Below, piece by piece: positions 5,593 through 7,029 of a stretch of 7,029 nucleotides of DNA (position 1 is the stretch's first letter; every line of letters begins with the position of its first letter). The stretch is from Opitutaceae bacterium. Its GTDB lineage: Bacteria > Verrucomicrobiota > Verrucomicrobiia > Opitutales > Opitutaceae. Where the stretch lies: the NCBI GenBank assembly GCA_031282705.1, contig JAITDF010000476.1:1-7029 (forward strand), given 5' to 3'. The translations under genes and the position numbers were made by a program. The notes beneath the pieces were generated by a model. It had not been told where the DNA came from. It was given only the letters and a program-made list of their open reading frames with translations, and ran no database searches.

Positions 5593-6894
5593 ATGGACAA
5601 ATCCAAAAACAAACCCGCTCCCGCCGGAAAAAAGACCGGGAAAAAAACGCCGCGAAAACCGGCCGCGAAAACCTCTGCGCCGAAAAAACCGGCCGCCAGG
5701 AAACATCAGGCCTCCCCAAAAGCCGGAACGGGGAAAGCCCCCGCAAAAAAAAACACGGGCAAAAAACCTGCTGGAAAACCAACGAAGAAAAAAACCGCGG
5801 CGAAAAAAAACACCGCCCCGGCAAAAAAAATGCCTGTGCAAAAAAAATCCTCCAAGAAGAAGTCCGCCGGAAAACGCGCACCCGCCATGACGACCTCCTC
5901 ATCCAAGAAAACCGCGGCCAAAAAAGCTGCCTCGCCCTCCAGGCTGCCCGCGCCCAAGCCGGCCGGCCCCAGCTCCAAAACCCGCCCCCCCGCGCCCTCC
6001 GGAAAGAAAACCGCCCCGGCCCGGGCCGCCGGCGGCTCCGGCGCCAAAAAAAACACCCGCCCGCCGGCGCCGCCCAAGGACGGGGCCGCCGACGCCGGAC
6101 CGGGGAAAAAACCCCCGGAGCCCCAGTCCGCCGCGGCGCTCGCCGCGAAAAACGCCGCCAAGGCCAGCGCGCGCGACCTGCTGCGCAAACGCATCCTCGA
6201 CAACAAAAAACCCGCCAAGCCCATCGCCTCCACCCTTGAGGAAGTCCGCGAAATCGCCAGAAACGCGGCGGCCGCCGCCGACGAAGGCGCGGCCCGGCCC
6301 GCCGCCTCGGTCAAAAAAACCATCCTGGTTGACTTCAACCAACCCGCCGCGCCCTCGCACGTGAAAGCCGCCTCGCTCGCGGACATCTTTGGCTTCAACC
6401 CGAAACAGGAGCAAAAAGCCGCCTACGACGACCCCGCCGTCATCCCGGAAAAATTCCGCCGCTACTACAAACTCCTCATCGACCTCCGCCAGTCGCTCAC
6501 CGAAGGCCTCACGCTGCACACCGAGGAGACGCTCAAACGCTCCAACAAGGACGACGCCGGCGACCTCTCCAGCTACGGCCAGCACATGGCCGACGCCGGC
6601 ACCGACACCTTCGACCGCGACTTCGCCCTCAGCATGGTGGCCAGCGAACAGGAGGCGCTCACCGAGATCGACGCCGCCATCAAGCGCATCAAGGACGGCA
6701 CCTACGGCATCTGCGAAGTGACCGGCAAACCCATCGCCCGTGAACGCCTGCTCGCCGTGCCCTTCACCCGCTATTCCACGGAGGCGCAAAAAGACATCGA
6801 GAAAAACCGCATGCGCGTGCGCACCGCCGCCGGCCTCTTCGGCGAAATCGGCGGCGACGACCCCGGCCGCTCCGACGACAGCGACGACGAATAA
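5593..6894 (+). CDS. DksA/TraR-family protein with long histone-H1-like basic N-terminus
   Basis: DksA/TraR proteins bind the secondary channel of RNA polymerase and adjust promoter choice. Of 433 residues, only about 280-410 is the recognisable domain: FRRYYKLLIDLRQ (288-300), a coiled-coil hairpin with DTFDRD at its tip (338-343), then the finger region GTYGICEVTGKPIARERL (369-386). Of the four DksA zinc cysteines only the first remains (C374); the others read T377, S395 and A398, so metal binding as in DksA is unlikely. Similar cysteine-poor TraR-like proteins are common in Bacteroidota, from memory. Residues 1-190 are Lys/Ala/Pro-rich with KKPAA, KKTAAKK and similar repeats, resembling histone H1 tails and suggesting nucleic-acid binding. 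The linker contains SLADIFGFNP (261-270). The C-terminus is acidic (421-433). ATG 5593 follows the ileS stop by 12 bases without a Shine-Dalgarno sequence; an internal start at 5887 (M99) is possible but would leave much of the basic tail. Gene identity is confident, function inferred. Confidence 0.9.
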   Translation: MDKSKNKPAPAGKKTGKKTPRKPAAKTSAPKKPAARKHQASPKAGTGKAPAKKNTGKKPAGKPTKKKTAAKKNTAPAKKMPVQKKSSKKKSAGKRAPAMTTSSSKKTAAKKAASPSRLPAPKPAGPSSKTRPPAPSGKKTAPARAAGGSGAKKNTRPPAPPKDGAADAGPGKKPPEPQSAAALAAKNAAKASARDLLRKRILDNKKPAKPIASTLEEVREIARNAAAAADEGAARPAASVKKTILVDFNQPAAPSHVKAASLADIFGFNPKQEQKAAYDDPAVIPEKFRRYYKLLIDLRQSLTEGLTLHTEETLKRSNKDDAGDLSSYGQHMADAGTDTFDRDFALSMVASEQEALTEIDAAIKRIKDGTYGICEVTGKPIARERLLAVPFTRYSTEAQKDIEKNRMRVRTAAGLFGEIGGDDPGRSDDSDDE

Positions 6895-6897
6895 CCC

Positions 6898-6930
6898 CCC
6901 GCGGCGAAAGCCGCGGGCAAGTTTAAGTTT
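6898..6930 (+). terminator. Probable intrinsic terminator after the dksA-like gene
   Basis: CCCGCGGC (6898-6905) pairs perfectly with GCCGCGGG (6910-6917) around a GAAA tetraloop, giving a very stable 8-bp GC stem that starts three bases after the stop codon. It is followed by CAAGTTTAAGTTT, which is T-rich but not a clean T-run, so termination may be partial. It fits the end of the ileS-dksA-like transcript. Confidence 0.7.
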
Positions 6931-6950
6931 AACTGATGTTACTGATGTTA
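6921..6950 (+). repeat. Two adjacent tandem duplications before the right element copy
   Basis: GTTTAA is present twice (6921-6926, 6927-6932), followed at once by CTGATGTTA twice (6933-6941, 6942-6950). The second CTGATGTTA lies in the end of the palindromic element; the first is an extra partial copy outside it. Confidence 0.7.
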
Positions 6951-7029
6951 CGCAGTCGGCAGATTTTTGGCAGGGCGGTCTCGCCGAGACCGCCGCGAGC
7001 ACCACGAGGCAAACGACGGCGGTCTCGGC
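6941..7029 (+). repeat. Palindromic interspersed element, right copy (cut by window end)
   Basis: The copy starts with ACTGATGTTACGC (6941-6953), the exact inverted complement of the end motif at 87-99. An 18-nt spacer (6954-6971) leads into an arm (6972-6995) that is itself palindromic: 6976-6985 and 6987-6996 bracket the centre. The 21-nt centre (6996-7016) and the beginning of the right arm (7017-7029) are identical to 24-57. The spacer matches the inverted left-copy spacer at 11 of 18 positions. The window ends inside the right arm; from the left copy the element should finish about 42 bases further on, giving about 131 nt in all. Confidence 0.85.

Noticed and set aside
2614..5841. Minus-strand open frame of about 1075 codons across ileS
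   Set aside because: It is the antisense shadow of a GC-rich, C-ending coding sequence; the translation is low-complexity G/V/E/R-rich with no domain, while the plus strand is an intact IleS.
5899..7005. Minus-strand open frame opposite the dksA-like gene
   Set aside because: G/V/F-rich antisense translation running into the palindromic element; no family resemblance.

Overview
This 7-kb window is GC-rich bacterial DNA, all three genes read left to right, with strong C/G preference at third codon positions. The organism is most likely a member of the Verrucomicrobiota, probably the Opitutaceae or a near relative. That is an inference from style: high GC, no Shine-Dalgarno sequences, many interspersed intergenic repeats (including GGGATTT tracts), and ileS followed directly by a DksA/TraR-type gene with a long lysine-rich N-terminus. 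No rRNA or other strict taxonomic marker is present.

Layout. Positions 1-99 hold an incomplete copy of a palindromic interspersed element. Positions 100-507 carry no credible gene; they hold a GGGATTT-rich tract (about 146-209), a small inverted repeat (307-337) and a tandem array of about ten 16-nt units (349-507) that runs into the recQ start codon. recQ (508-2343) is a full-length RecQ helicase. A 243-nt gap (2344-2586) contains a CCG microsatellite, a solo copy of the end motif of the palindromic element, a hairpin, and a possible ileS promoter. ileS (2587-5580) is a full-length bacterial isoleucyl-tRNA synthetase. Twelve bases later comes a DksA/TraR-like gene (5593-6894) with a histone-H1-like basic tail. 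A GAAA-capped hairpin (6898-6917) probably ends that transcript. A second copy of the palindromic element begins at 6941 and runs off the window.

The genes are housekeeping in type: DNA repair (RecQ), translation (IleS) and RNA-polymerase-directed regulation (DksA-like). ileS and the dksA-like gene probably share a transcript; recQ looks like a separate unit.

The most unusual content is repetitive. The two edge copies complement each other: the left keeps the right half and the right keeps the left half. Together they predict an element of about 131 nt that is almost wholly an inverted repeat, with 13-nt ends reading GCGTAACATCAGT outward, arms that are themselves palindromic, and a conserved 21-nt non-palindromic centre. 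This looks like a MITE or REP-type element; I cannot name a described family for it.
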